DNA from: Apiotrichum sp. Y4204
Lineage: Eukaryota > Basidiomycota > Tremellomycetes > Trichosporonales > Trichosporonaceae
Length of the DNA stretch: 64,000 nucleotides
Reading direction: 5' to 3'
NCBI GenBank assembly: GCA_025531455.1
Contig: JAMYHL010000015.1
Coordinates: forward strand, 558,001-622,000
Shown here piece by piece: positions 33,997 through 45,213 of the stretch (position 1 is its first letter; each line of letters starts with the position of its first letter). A program made the translations under genes and the position numbers. Under the pieces are notes generated by a model. It worked only from the letters and a program-made list of their open reading frames with translations. It was not told the DNA's origin and ran no database searches.

Positions 33997-35493
33997 ATGT
34001 CGCTCGCAGCTCTCAGGCAGGCGCGCCTGCCCCTCGCGCGCGCGTTCAGCACATCGGTCGCGGCACGCAAGGCCAAGGGGCCTGCGTCTATTGACGACAG
34101 CACCTCGGCCCTCGACTGTGAGTGAACACCGGGGATGGGCAGGATATGGGATGGGAGAATGGGGGCGATAGTGGGCTATGGGGGGCAGGACGCGCTCGAG
34201 GACGTCTCGCGCCATGTCCTGGCTGGTCCGAACGCCCGCCTCGTTTCTTCAGCGCATCGAGCTCGGCGAGCCCGGCGATTGGCAGGCGTCCGATTCCCCT
34301 CGTTGATCGGATCACACCCCATCCCAGCCTGCACTCTGCAATCTGCATTCCCTTTCGACCGACTTGCTCAAACCACTAATTTCCAGACAAACTCCACCAC
34401 CCGTCGTCGCGCCCGCCGCACCTCGTGTCGCTCGGCCCGGCCCCGCGCGCCGCGACTGCCGAGGAGGCCGTGACGAACATTCTGTACAACACCCCGCCCC
34501 CCAGCCAGGAGCCGTTCAAGCGCCACCTCCTCAACTGTCTCGTCCAGAACGAGCCGGGTGTGCTCTCGCGTGTGTCGGGTATCCTCGCCGGTCGTGGCTT
34601 CAACATTGGTGAGGCGGAGACTAACCAGCGGAAACTCTGAGAACTGTGACTAACTCCAGACTCGCTTGTGGTGTGCCAGACTGAGATCCGCGACCTCTCG
34701 CGCATGTGTATCGTCCTCAAGGGCCAGGACGCGGTTATCGAACAGGCGCGCCGCCAGCTCGAGGACCTCGTCCCCGTGTGGGCCGTGCTCGACTACACCA
34801 ACACGTCGGTGATTGAGCGCGAGCTGCTGATCGCCAAGATCTCGATCCTCGGCCCCGAGTACGCGCAGGCACAGCTCTCGGGCGGCGGCGCCGCCGACGA
34901 CCTGCAGCAGCGCGAGGAGCAGCTCGTGCGCACGTTTGAAAACTCGGGAAACCCCGCCGGCCTCCCCGCTGGCGTTGCCGAGCCAGAGCTCTATCCCACC
35001 CGCCGCCGCGACATTTCGGCGTCCGAGGCGCTCATCGCCAAGAACCTCCACCTCGCGGCCATTAAGACCCTCGCGGACCAGTTTGGCGGACGCCTCGTCG
35101 ATGTCGCCGAGGAGAGCTGCATCGTCGAGCTCACGGCCAAGAGCTCGCGTGTCGAGTCGTTCCTCGGCCTCATCCGCCACTTTGGTGTCCTTGAGGCTGC
35201 CCGTTCTGGTGAGTGCAGATGACAGGTGGCGGATCACGGTGGGACAGGTACCGCTGAGCGTCTGGCGCTACTTCAGATGGTTTGGAGCGTCATCTGGAGC
35301 TCTGCGAGCCAGTCGCGCGAGGTGATCACATCCAGCCTCACACCCAACGATCCGCGCCTCTTTCACCCACAACCCCGCTAACATCCCAGGTGTCATGGTC
35401 CTTCCCCGCACGCCGATCGGCCGCTTCACGGAGGAGGACCTCCCGATGCGCGCCGCCGAGGCGCTCGACGCCTCGCTCCTGCCCCCCGGATAA
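33997..35493 (+). CDS. ILV6: Acetolactate synthase regulatory (small) subunit, mitochondrial
   Basis: Exons 33997-34117, 34387-34608, 34660-35208 and 35390-35493 (introns 269, 51 and 181 nt) give 331 aa. A mitochondrial presequence (MSLAALRQARLPLARAFSTS) precedes the conserved core. The ACT domain reads NCLVQNEPGVLSRVSGILAG, RGFNIDSLVV, completed by the second intron. The second regulatory domain (AAIKTLADQFGGRLVDVAEE) and the tail GVMVLPRTPIGRFTEED follow. The subunit binds valine and stimulates the catalytic subunit Ilv2 in branched-chain amino acid synthesis. Every junction restores the family sequence. Introns 1 and 3 are unusually long for this genome. Confidence 0.95.
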
Positions 35494-36060
35494 GCCCCGC
35501 GCCTACGTACGCTACATACATCCCGTTTGTGCCAGTGCATTTTGTTGTCGATTTGTGTGGATTGGAGATTGGAGCTGGGACGGGGGGTTGAGAGCTGGGA
35601 ACATGGGAGTGTGGAATGGGAATGGGGACTGGGGACTGGGGGCTGGGGAATGGGAGGAGGCGCATGCATGCCGTTTCGAGCAGATGTAAGATGGGAGAGA
35701 GAAGAGGAACTCGGCTGGTGACACAGGCTGGAGGACACTGACTGCTGACGACTTTTGAGGAATGTAGGAGTCAACCGACTCGCAAGGTCTGAAATTCTCC
35801 AAGGGCAGCGATCGCGCTCTCCAGTTCTGACCACAATGCTCCTGCACTCAACTTGCACCACCTCGCACATCTCTCACACGTATCCACTCATCACACCTCC
35901 GACCCAGGCTACCCATACATGAGACTATACTCGACCCGTTGGTGAGACTATACCCGACCCGTTGGTCAACACCTAGGACAAGGTCAGCTCCTCATTCTCA
36001 CCACACCCCTGCCCCGTCCACTACCCCTTTTGCTCCGCGGCTCCGCGGCCTTGCGGGGAC
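35494..36060. other. Intergenic between convergent ILV6 and the CYSTM-like gene
   Basis: Contains a G-rich run of GGGACTGG/GGGAATGG units (35579-35655) in the likely ILV6 3' UTR and a direct repeat GAGACTATAC(T/C)CGACCCGTTGG at about 35922 and 35944. No gene was seen. Confidence 0.45.
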
Positions 36061-36952
36061 TCACAACATGTCCAAGCAGCAGCAGCACGCGAGCGTGCCC
36101 GCGCAGCAGGCGAGGCACCCGGTTCCGTTATCCTTCTTCTCGGGGGCTTGCTGGATGATTACCTGCGGTTAGAGGTGGGAGAGGAGAGAAAGAGGAGGTG
36201 AGAGGATCAGAGGCGAGATGGGGGGCAAGAGGTTGTATGATGGGAGTGAACACCAGGAGGAAGAAAAGATCATGGAAATGGAGGGAACGCGGAGAAGAAG
36301 ATGGGGCAAGAGGCAAGATACTGTAGGATCCTGTAGGAGATAAGACATCTGGATTAAAACCGCGCAGACGACAGGACGGCATGGAGATGGAGATGCTCAC
36401 TTTGATTGGGCTAGCGTGGAAAGGCCCAAGTGCGTCCCCTCGCCTTTCTCAGTCGTCGCCGCGTCGCCGGTCGCCACACGTCGCGCGGCACGCCCACTGC
36501 AGGCGGACGACCTCCACACTTGCAATTCCCCCTCCACCCCTGTCACCACCCAAACCTCCGACATCTCTCCTCCCCTCCCAACTCCCGCCTAATCAACACT
36601 CCACCTCGCACAAGTACAGCAACACAGCCGGTTCCGCCACGTGCGCGTCGTCACGTTGAGCGCGCTCACCTGCGGAGGGGGGTAGGGACCCGGACCACCG
36701 GGAGGCATGCCCTGCGGCGCGCCGTAGGGAGCGCCGGGGCCAGGAGGACCGGGAGGACCGGGGTAGCCCATTGGTGGCTGGGGGCCGGGCTGGCCTGGCG
36801 GGCCTTGCCTGCGAGTCAGCATGGTGAGAGGTGGGAGGGAGTATGCAGGGAGCCGTCGGCTTTTCGCTCCGTGCTCCCTCTGCTTGCTCGCGCGGTGCTC
36901 ACCCGTCGGGGTAGTACTGCCCAGGCGGCATCTGCGCGTAGTACGACGACAT
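36061..36952 (-). CDS. Small Pro-rich, Cys-rich C-terminal protein (CYSTM-like)
   Basis: Exons (minus) 36952-36903, 36808-36670 and 36162-36061 give 96 aa. The N-terminus is Tyr/Pro/Gly-rich (MSSYYAQMPPGQYYPDG, GYPGPPGPPGPGAPYG), and the end is VIIQQAPEKKDNGTGC then LACCAGTLACCCCLDML. That arrangement, a Gly/Pro/Gln-rich head and a short Cys-rich membrane-associated tail, is typical of CYSTM proteins, a family of small, membrane-attached stress-tolerance proteins. The Cys run may be palmitoylated (inferred). The second intron (36163-36669) is 507 nt, more than ten times the local norm, although both its splice sites match consensus and the phase closes. A head-only product ending in the intron is the alternative. 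Confidence 0.78.
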
Positions 36953-37873
36953 GGCGGGTATGGGGGATGGGATAGGGGCGGGAAACAAGAGTTGGAAACG
37001 GCGGATTATAAGATTAACACAAAATTAACGGCTTAGAGCAGAGACCAGTGGCGTGTCCTTTTGCTGCTTCCCGGTCCCACTGTGCTACTTAGACCGTCTG
37101 TTCTCACCTGGCTTTTGCATCCACAGCCCCGAGCGACCCACGGCATCGTATTCTCACTGCCACTCGCGTTGCGGTAGATGTTTAGGCTGCGGCGCACGGC
37201 CCGCCAAAGTGCCCTTCTCAGCGAGTTGGGAGCCTGGGAGGAAAGCTGGGCGTCGAGGCGTTTATGCGTTCTTGCGTTCGGGCGTTCATGGAGGACGAGC
37301 CACGTTGTGCACCGCCCAGTGGCCAGTCTGGATAGAGTGGTCCGGCGCAGATGCACTGTTTACTGTGTGTACTGCACGTGCTTTGTCCTGTGGGATTGAT
37401 GACATTGCGGCAATTGTAGTGGATGTAGGAAATTGGACTGGCTCCCGGGAACAATGAACGCCACCGAGTGGTCGTAACGTCGGTTCTTTATGTCGGCACC
37501 ATTTCCTTGCGTTGCCTCCGCAGGCTCCGCACGCCACCCTGGTGAAGCTTTCAGAGCTGGAGAGAGCGCAGCGATTTGGGTCGGTAGACTCGGAATGCAT
37601 CGGTGGATCGGTGGCGAACCAGCACGCGAGCACAGTGGTGGCTGGCCATGGCTAGAGCGATAGATAGGGTATCGGATGCAATTTACTTTCCGAAGTCCAA
37701 AAGTCAGTCGCGTCGCGCTAGTGCACCCATCCGCGAAATTGCCATCGGACACCTCGCTGGCCTCTGCTCACTTCTGCTCGCCACCTATGCATGCAGCATG
37801 ATAGCGGCTCCGCTCGCTCCACTCACTGAGACGCTCTGCTATGCGGGGATACATTACACTAATCTATGGCCCT
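36953..37873. other. Intergenic region, 0.9 kb
   Basis: Upstream of the CYSTM-like gene and 3' flank of the CID gene. No gene-like frame, tRNA or repeat of note was found. Confidence 0.45.
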
Positions 37874-40689
37874 CTAGAACCCGTTCTGCCCGCCTTGCGC
37901 ACCTTGCCCCCCGTGGCCACCGTGGCCACCGTGGCCCCCGTGCCCGCCCTGCGCGGCGTCCTCCTCTCCACCGCCCATGCCCGCGCCAGGCATCATCATC
38001 ATGCCGGGCATCATCATCCCCATCCCAGGCATCATCCCCATCCCCATGCCCCCCATCTGCTGCATCCCCGGCATCCCCGGCATCCCCGAGCCCATCCCCG
38101 GCTGGCCACCGTCCGGCACCTGCCCCGTCGCGAGGAAGCCCATAAGCTCGAGCTGGTTCGGCTCGCGGCCCGTGCTCGCCTTCCATGCTGCGGCCAGCGC
38201 GCTCCAGCTCTCAGGCTGCGTGGGGTTGAACGTCGAGAGGTCAAACGCCGCGAGTCCCGACCCCGGGGCAGCTTGCGGTGTTGTCCCACCGCCGCCGCCG
38301 CTGCTGCCGCGCCCCATCGGCGCCCCCGCCGGACGGGACGGGAGGCCAGCCGGGCGTGCCGGCAAATCGCTCGGTTTCGGGGGGAGCCGCGAGTGCGGCT
38401 CGCGCTCGCGCCCGTGGTCCCCAAGACCGCCAGCCCGCGGATGGTCGCGATACCTGTCCTCGCGGCTGTGCGAGCCCCGCCGATCGCGCCCGTGGTCCCA
38501 TTCGCCTCTGTCGCGCTCGCGCAGGTCCCGCTCGTCTCGTCCACGGTCGCGGAAGTCGTCGCGGCGGTGGAAATCGCGATCCCGGGAGTCGCGGCGGTGC
38601 ATGTCGTCGCGCGAATCGCGAGAGTCGCGCCGATGCATCTCGTCGCGCGCGTCGCGATCGCGATCCCGCATTTCCCGTTCGCGATCCCGGATCTCCCGGT
38701 CACGGTCGCGATCTCGCACGTCTCGTCCATCTCGCACGTCTCGCATGTCGCGCCGCTCGCCGCCCCATTCGCGGCTGTCCCTCCTGTCCCGTGCGTCGCG
38801 GACATCTCGCCCATCGCGGCCATGGGTTTCTCTTGCGTCGCGTCCATTCCGCCCATCCCACCGCCGCTCAGGCGACCGCGAGCGCCGGCGCTCGTACCCG
38901 TTCTCGCCGTGTCCGTTCGCCGGGCGCGGGGGCAGGTGGGCCGTGGGAGCTGGAGCTGAAGCTAGAGCCGGCGCTGGAGCCGAGGGAGGAGCCGCAGTCG
39001 CACCCTGTGCACTTGCGCCGGGGATAAGACTGCCGAGGGACGAGAGATTTGCCAGTGCCGCGAGCTGCGCGGGATCCAATGCCGGCGCCGATGCCGCGGG
39101 TGCAGGCCCAGAACGGACGTTGGCGAGCACCGCGTCGATGGCCGAGCTGGTCTCGGCTCTTTGCGTCAGACTTTTCTCATGTTGTGCACTTACTTGGAAA
39201 CGGCGGTGGTCTCGGTAGGCGACTTTACGCCGAGCAGCGCCATGATCTCGGGGGGGAGCTGGCCCGGCGGCGGCGGCGTGCGTACCGGCGACGCGGCGGA
39301 GCGGTCGCGCGACGCCCGCCCGCTGCCGCCGGCACTGCTCCCTCCCGATGCGGCTGCGTACTTTTCCAGAATGTGCGGGGGTGGCGGATACGTTGGTGTC
39401 GTGGAGCGGGCTGCAGCCTTAGTACTGATACGGACAATTGGACGGAACTGGGACTGGGACATGGACAGACAGTGTGCAGGCCACATGCGGCGGGCGGCCT
39501 CGGCTTCAGCCTTGGAGGGCCCGGCTGCGTCCGCGGCTTGGCTGGAGGTTCATAAGAAACCCGCATCTGGCCTAGCGCGTGGCGCCGGCGCCAGCACCAG
39601 CCAGACCTTCGCACGCGGCCCTCCCCTGCCCTCACCCAGGCTTCACCCTAGCCTCTCGCAGGCTCCGACTTAGCCTCTCGCCTCTGCGGCTCGGCTCGTT
39701 GCTATGCAGCGAAAGGGATGCATGCGTGATGCGGGGTCGTTGGCGCCTACAACCGTGACAGAATATGCGCGCCGCGGGGTTCTTGGAGGTACACACTGCT
39801 GCAGTGTAGAGATTATGGGGGTGGGTCAGTGCGGCGGGGCAACGGTGATACGACCCCACGAGGCCGCTCGGGCCTCGCGGGCCGCCCGCCGGGGTAAGTA
39901 TCGGTCGCAGCGCAACGGAGGGGTGTGGTGAGGAGGACGCCAGAAGTGCTTCTGACACCTCGTTCACGCTTCTCGCCCGCTCCGCGGCGCCGCGGTCGGC
40001 ACCCGCTACGCAATCTACAGTGCTGGATATAGGACAAGCATATTTACCTTTTGATGACGGCCCTGCGTCGCCTCCACCGCTTTCACTTATCCGCGCCTGG
40101 AGCTGCGTAATGCACGATTCGGGGAACGTGCTGCTCTTCCGCCAAATATCGATAATCTTACGCGTCTTGTCCTGGGTTGTCAGCCACGAAGGCAGCCGTG
40201 ATAATCCACTCCGCCAGGTGGCTTTCAGTACTCACACGTCCCTCGGCCCAGACGCCGCCACGCCCATCGTCAACCATGCCGCCGACCCACGCGTCGACGA
40301 CAGCCTCCATCTTGGCGAGCAGCCCGGCCGGCGTGCCCTTCCCTCCCTTTGCGCCTTTGTCCACGAGCCGTTTCGCCTCGCGCGCAATCGCGTCAAACAC
40401 GTACAGGGCCGACACGCGCGAGGTGCTCGCAGCCGGGAGCGACGCGTTCAGGCGCAGCAGCGAGGTCACGAGTTCCTGGTCCTCGGCCACGGACTTCATG
40501 GCCGCCGCCGAGAGCTCCTTGACCTTGCTCCCGCTCAGGCGCGGCGCGCGGACCGTCCGCTCCAGCAGCTCGTCAAACGCCTGTGTGTCAGCAATTGTGG
40601 AAGAAAGGGAGGGACCGGTTGTGTCCTCGGAGTGGACCACGCGCCGTAGCACCACCGCGTCTGGTTCGTACCTTTATGTTAGCGGACAT
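37874..40689 (-). CDS. CID-domain RNA polymerase II CTD-binding protein with RD repeats
   Basis: Exons (minus) 40689-40672, 40580-40236, 40171-40048, 39410-39194 and 39158-37874 give 662 aa. The N-terminal 150 residues form a CTD-interacting (CID/RPR) domain: AFDELLERTVRAPRLSGSKV, TSRVSALYVFDAIAREAKRL, then DKTRKIIDIWRKSSTFPE restored by splicing intron 2. The middle is Pro-rich; then come about 120 residues dominated by Arg-Asp/Arg-Glu dipeptides (RDRDRDREIRDRERE), a Met/Gly-rich stretch and a GGHGGHGGHGG tail. Known CID proteins (Nrd1, Pcf11, Rtt103, SCAF8) bind the phosphorylated CTD and act in termination or 3' processing; no RRM was seen here, so the exact orthologue is open. Intron 3 is 637 nt and is the least certain join, though it closes in phase with a TACTAAG branch. 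The long antisense Arg/Ser frame is a shadow. Confidence 0.85.
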
Positions 40690-41329
40690 GACGGCCTGCC
40701 GAGTGTTGGTGTGGCTGCCGTGTCGCGTGAGTGTGCTGTTGGGGGTCTTGAGGATGTTGCTGTCTGCGGCTGTGTTTTGTTCTTAATCTGCGATGTGTTG
40801 TGTGTTGTTAGAGAGAAGGAGGGATTCGACGAGAAACAGATGTTGCTCGAAGAGGTGTTGCTGATTGTTGCTGACTTTGTTGCTTTGTTGCTGACCTTGT
40901 TGCTCGCTATCCCCCCTTTGCCGCACACGACAGACAGAAAGATTACTTTTAGCTACTTAGGACTGACCCATGATGATAATTATTTGTTAATTACGCCGCA
41001 CCCGCGCTCACAGGCAATGGGAGGGGAACGCCACAGTGAGCCAGGCAGATAACACCGTGTAATAGCCGTCCATGTGGCAATCCCTCACCCCTCCTTTCTG
41101 TTGGTGAGTGACGTCATTGAGATTTACCTGGCCCAAATAAGGTGTCACTTGTTGCCCTTCCCTTCGCTTCCTTCACACCACGTCACTCGCAACTCACCAT
41201 CCACACGGCCCCCGTCCCCCTCCTCCCAATCACCAACCCATCACACCCTCTTCCCGTCGTTACCTCGATCTCTTTTCTCTCATCACTCTCCATCCATCAC
41301 CGACCGACCACAAAGCACACTCGTTCGCC
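40690..41329. other. Divergent promoter of the CID and BAP31 genes
   Basis: The left half is T/G-rich on the plus strand, with GTTGCT repeats (40852-40903). The right half is C-rich leader of the BAP31 gene (CACC and CATC runs to 41329). No gene is contained. Confidence 0.45.
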
Positions 41330-42808
41330 ATGACTGTGAGTAATCTGCAGAGAAATCACTATCGAGTGCGCTGACCTCCAGCTCTATTATACCAGTGCGT
41401 GGAGATCAAAAGCGCGTGGGACTCGGACGAAAGGACATGTCGGCACGATGTAGACCGCGCACGCGTCCTCGTTTGAGAACCCACCGCCGAACATATCCCA
41501 CAGCCCACGCGGCATCACTAACACCAGTGTGCTTCGGGCTGCTCATGTCCGAGATCTCCCTTTTTGCGGCGATCATATGCCCCATGCCCTTCGCCATGCG
41601 CAAGCGGTGAGTGCGGGGAAGACAGGGCGAGATGAGGCGCTCGGCGGGCGAGCATCCCGCGCAGGGCGATGAACTGCGAAGCGGGCGTTTGTTCCAGCTG
41701 CATTACGATTTGAAGCTGGACATGGACTACTCGTGGACAATGTACGCCCCCGCCATCCAAATCCGGTTGGACGCTCATCGCACTGTCTCCCGTTGCCCCT
41801 TGCCCCGATGATCGAACGCCCTGCTGATCTCCGCAGCATGATGCACTTCCTTAGCGAGAACCCTATAGTCGCCAAGGTCCAGTATGCTGTGAGTGTTAGG
41901 TGGCAAACAGCGCTGACTCCAGCTCAAAATTACATTCATGTACGTATGCTGCCCGCTCTGGAAGCAATCGAGATTGAAAGACGGGTGGAGCTAGGCGACG
42001 GCGCACTGTCGCCGCTCCCCCCTCAGCCCAGCTAATTCTCGGTCTTCGTCGCTCACACGCAGCTTTGTCGCGGTTCTGTTCATCGACGCGCTCCAGCGCA
42101 TGGTCCGCATTGCCCAGGAGGGTGCGGTCGCCAAGGCCAAGGTTGAGGTGAACGACGTCCGCACCGAGACCAACTACGCCGCCAGGCGGTTTTACGCCCA
42201 GCGCAACCGTGAGTCGCGCTGCAGGATTCGCCGAGCTAGTCATAAGCCTCATTAGCTGGCAGCCTCCTCGCCCTAGTCTCTCCTACCACGCTGACAAGCA
42301 GTGTACCTCACGGGTGCGACCCTCTTCCTCTCTCTGATACTCTCGCGTGTCTTCTACATCATCCTCGACTTTATCCACGTCCAGGAGCAGCTTAACGAGC
42401 TCAACTCGACCACCGCCAAGGGCTCGAGCATGGCCGGTGAGGCCGCGCAGCTCCGCAAGCGTGTCCGCGAGCTTGAGGCCGAGCTGGCGAGCGAGTCCAC
42501 AAAGAACCGCGACTTTGGTGAGTGACCCTACAGAAGGCTATTTATTTCTCGACGAATAGCCTTCACAGACTGGTGGCAGAACTTGACTCACGCCAGACAC
42601 TCTCAAGAAGCAGGCGGGCCAGCAGGCGAACGAGTACAACCGTCTCGCGGACGAGCACATCAAGGTCGTGAGTAACAGTCGCCGCAGCCGTCGCAGCAGC
42701 AGCAGTAGCAGCCGCAGCAACAGCAAATGGTTTTCTTCCAGTTATTTCCCCAAGATCCCGTCGCTAATGAGCAAGACTGGTGCGACTTCGGACAAGAAGG
42801 CCGACTAA
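41330..42808 (+). CDS. BAP31/Yet-family ER membrane protein
   Basis: Exons 41330-41335, 41382-41394, 41528-41606, 41837-41888, 41923-41939, 42063-42208, 42302-42517 and 42597-42808 give 246 aa, the normal family length. The first exon is six bases (ATG ACT) and the second 13. The assembled start MTLYYTMCFGLLMSE and SENPIVAKVQYALKITFIFV are diagnostic of BAP31, with three membrane helices. A cytosolic coiled coil follows (ELNSTTAKGSSMAGEAAQLR, KRVRELEAELASESTKN), and the end SDKKAD carries a KKxx ER-retrieval signal. Known members are ER chaperone-like sorting factors for membrane proteins. A perfect donor (GTGAGT, 42668) is not used in this model; read through, it gives an Arg/Ser-rich insert and keeps the KKxx end. 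Confidence 0.9.
42533..42564 (+). other. Perfect 10-bp hairpin inside a BAP31 intron
   Basis: GAAGGCTATT (42533-42542) and AATAGCCTTC (42555-42564) are exact inverse complements with a 12-nt loop, 16 nt after the donor of the intron 42518-42596. The RNA would fold and shorten the distance between splice sites. Confidence 0.6.
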
Positions 42809-44070
42809 GCGCTGCGAAATGGGAACGAGGAGCACGAGCGCAGAGCGGAAAACCAATGGCAGAGGAGCGCAGACGGACGCAAGCGCGAACGGCGGCGAGA
42901 CGATGCGATTTTAGATATCCCGCGCTTCCGGCTGCAATCCCATTCCATGTCAGATAGCTACCATATTTCCATGCCATCTATGTACATGAGTCGCCGCCAT
43001 GATCTAGCTTACACGTTGACACGTGGGATCCCAGGTAGTTTTGACACGTCGGTACTGTGGAAACTCCAAGACCTCAGTTTATCTGATACTGGAACTTTGG
43101 TGAAACAATATGTTTTCCCTTGTGGACGCCAAAACATATGCCACCCATCAAAGGCCATTGCGCCATTGCAACTCTGCACAACACATGAGATTCCCCAGAA
43201 ACAGCCATCCATATCGGGTTGACGTACCGCAAAGGGCCAGTACACTAACTACGTAGCTATCCAACTATGGCACGCCGTTTCGAGGAGGGTTGTGGCGCCC
43301 TCCCGCGCCCAACCTCCAGCACATTAATGGTGCGAGGGGGGCTAACGGGGACTCGTGGCCGTGCGCGTCGAACGGCGGGATATGTCGGTGTGAGAGGGAT
43401 GAGAGGGGGAGGGAGAGTACATTAGACAGAGAGAGCGGCGGGTGGAGCCTAGGCCCTGCTGGAAGCCGCGTCGATGGTACACGCGCGTGAGGTGCAAGGG
43501 AAGAGGTGGGAGAGAGGTTGCTCGAGCAATGGCTTGCTAGATAATGACGCTGCAGGTGGAGCGACTTGAGAGACAAGAGCGACAGCGCGCTCAAAGGCGG
43601 GGCCGTCGACAAAGCGAGAGGGAGATAAAAAGGAGCAGTACTAAGGAAAACGTGATAATGGGTATCGTGAAGGGAAGAAACCAGGAATCGAGGGTGTTGG
43701 GAATGGAGCCACAAAGGCCGCGGGCCCAGCAGCAAAGGGTGGGGGGAAACCAGCGGGAAAGGAATGACGTCGTGTCGGTGATTGTTGAAATCCATTAAGC
43801 AGAGGCGAACGTTGACGAGAAAACACACAACGGTGAATGGTGAAGGGTCGTGGAAAGGAGTAACCGGGGCTGCATCTTGTAGAGCGCCGGGGAATCTTGA
43901 CAGGCGGTGCAGCGAAGTCCGCCGAGTTTGTTGATTCCGTGGCGAGCCGATCGAAAGCTCCTTCGCATCCGCGACCGCTGCCTTCCTCCATCATTCATAC
44001 TGAACGCTCACTGCACACATCACACCGCGGCAAGCTTGGGTAAAACCATTAACAGGTGTCCTCAAACTGC
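42809..44070. other. 1.26 kb without a recognisable gene, between convergent BAP31 and HRR25
   Basis: The stretch 43290-43760 is purine-rich on the plus strand (GAGAGGGA, GAGAGAGCGG). The minus-strand frame there is an unbroken low-complexity Leu/Ser/Pro reading and is not credited as a gene. It probably includes 3' UTRs of both neighbours. Confidence 0.45.
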
Positions 44071-45213
44071 TTACCAGCCACCGGCACCACCCGGCTCGCG
44101 CGCGTTCTGCTGCTCGCGCGTGTTGCGGGTCTGCGAGCGGAGCTGGCGGGCATTGTCGTCCTTGTGCATCTCCTGCGGGAGGATGCGACGCTTCTGCTGG
44201 TACATAATACCCTCATCCGGCATGTTGGTCGGGGCGTGGGGAGGCTGGACCGACCAGTCGAAGACGTAGTCGTACTGGTAGCCCTCGCGGACAAAGAGGT
44301 CACGGAAGAGCTTGCGGAGGTACGAGTAGTCGGGCTTGTCGTCGAAGCGGAGAGAGCGGCAGTAGTTGAGGTAAATGGCAAACTCGTTGGGGAAGCCACG
44401 GCAAAGGACATCCGTGGGAGTGGTCATCTTCTTCTCCATGATACGGTCGTACTTCTGCTTCTTGGTCGCCGCCTTGAGACCCTGCCAGGGGAGCTGGCCA
44501 CGGAGGAAGTACATGAGCACGTAGCCAAGCGACTCGAGGTCGTCACGACGAGACTGCTCGACACCCAGGTGGGTGTTTATAGACGTGTAACGGGCGGTAC
44601 CGGTAAGGTTCTTGTTCTCACGGTAAGGGATGTGGAGGTGGGTCTTGGGGTCACGGTACTTCTTGGCGAGACCGAAGTCGATCACGTTGACCTGGTTGCC
44701 ACGCTTGCCGATGCCCATGAGGAAGTTGTCGGGCTTGATGTCACGGTGGATAAAGTTGCGCGAGTGAATGTACTCGACTCGAGAGATGAGCTGGTCGGCA
44801 AGGAGAAGCACAGTCTTGAGGGAGAACTTGCGGTTGCAGAAGTTGAACAGATCCTCGAGGGACGGGCCGAGGAGGTCCAAGACCATGGCATTGTAGTCGC
44901 ACTCGGTTCCATACCAGCGGACGAAGGGAACGCCAACGCCACCAGCAAGCGACTTGTACACCTTGGACTCGTACTCGAGCTGAGGGTGCTTGGCCTTGAC
45001 CGACTCAAGCTTGATAGCAACTTCCTCACCGGAAACAATGTTCACCCCGAGGTAGATGTCACCTGATTGGGTTAGCTGAGAACGGATGCAGTGCGAGCTG
45101 TGCTGGTGTGACCGGCGGCGGCGCCACCGTCATTCCTACTCACCAAAGGAACCACTTCCAATCTTCTTGCCGATGCGGTACTTGCCGCCGACGCGGAGAT
45201 CCATGGAAGCCAT
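44071..45213 (-). CDS. HRR25: Casein kinase 1, Hrr25/CK1-delta type
   Basis: Exons (minus) 45213-45144 and 45062-44071 (intron 81 nt) give 353 aa. The kinase domain is complete and very conserved: [18 protein letters not shown] then DIYLG across the splice, [28 protein letters not shown] (CK1 form of the activation loop), [20 protein letters not shown], and the kinesin-homology-like LPWQGLKA. A short tail ends [17 protein letters not shown]. Known Hrr25/CK1-delta kinases act in DNA repair, ribosome maturation, vesicle traffic and chromosome segregation. Two upstream in-frame ATGs exist (45261 adds 16 residues); [10 protein letters not shown] is chosen because it matches relatives. The stop TAA at 44071 overlaps a GTAAGC donor-like sequence, so a further 3' coding exon is possible. 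Confidence 0.93.

Noticed and set aside
37977..39218. 413-aa plus-strand frame rich in Ser-Arg dipeptides, like a splicing factor
   Set aside because: It is the antisense reading of the Arg-Asp repeats of the CID gene, which has a coherent multi-exon structure.
43265..43828. 187-aa minus-strand frame
   Set aside because: Leu/Ser/Pro low-complexity reading of a pyrimidine-rich stretch, probably untranslated sequence.
44056..45066. 336-aa plus-strand frame rich in Leu/Val
   Set aside because: Antisense of the HRR25 kinase domain, with no start context or splice pattern of its own.
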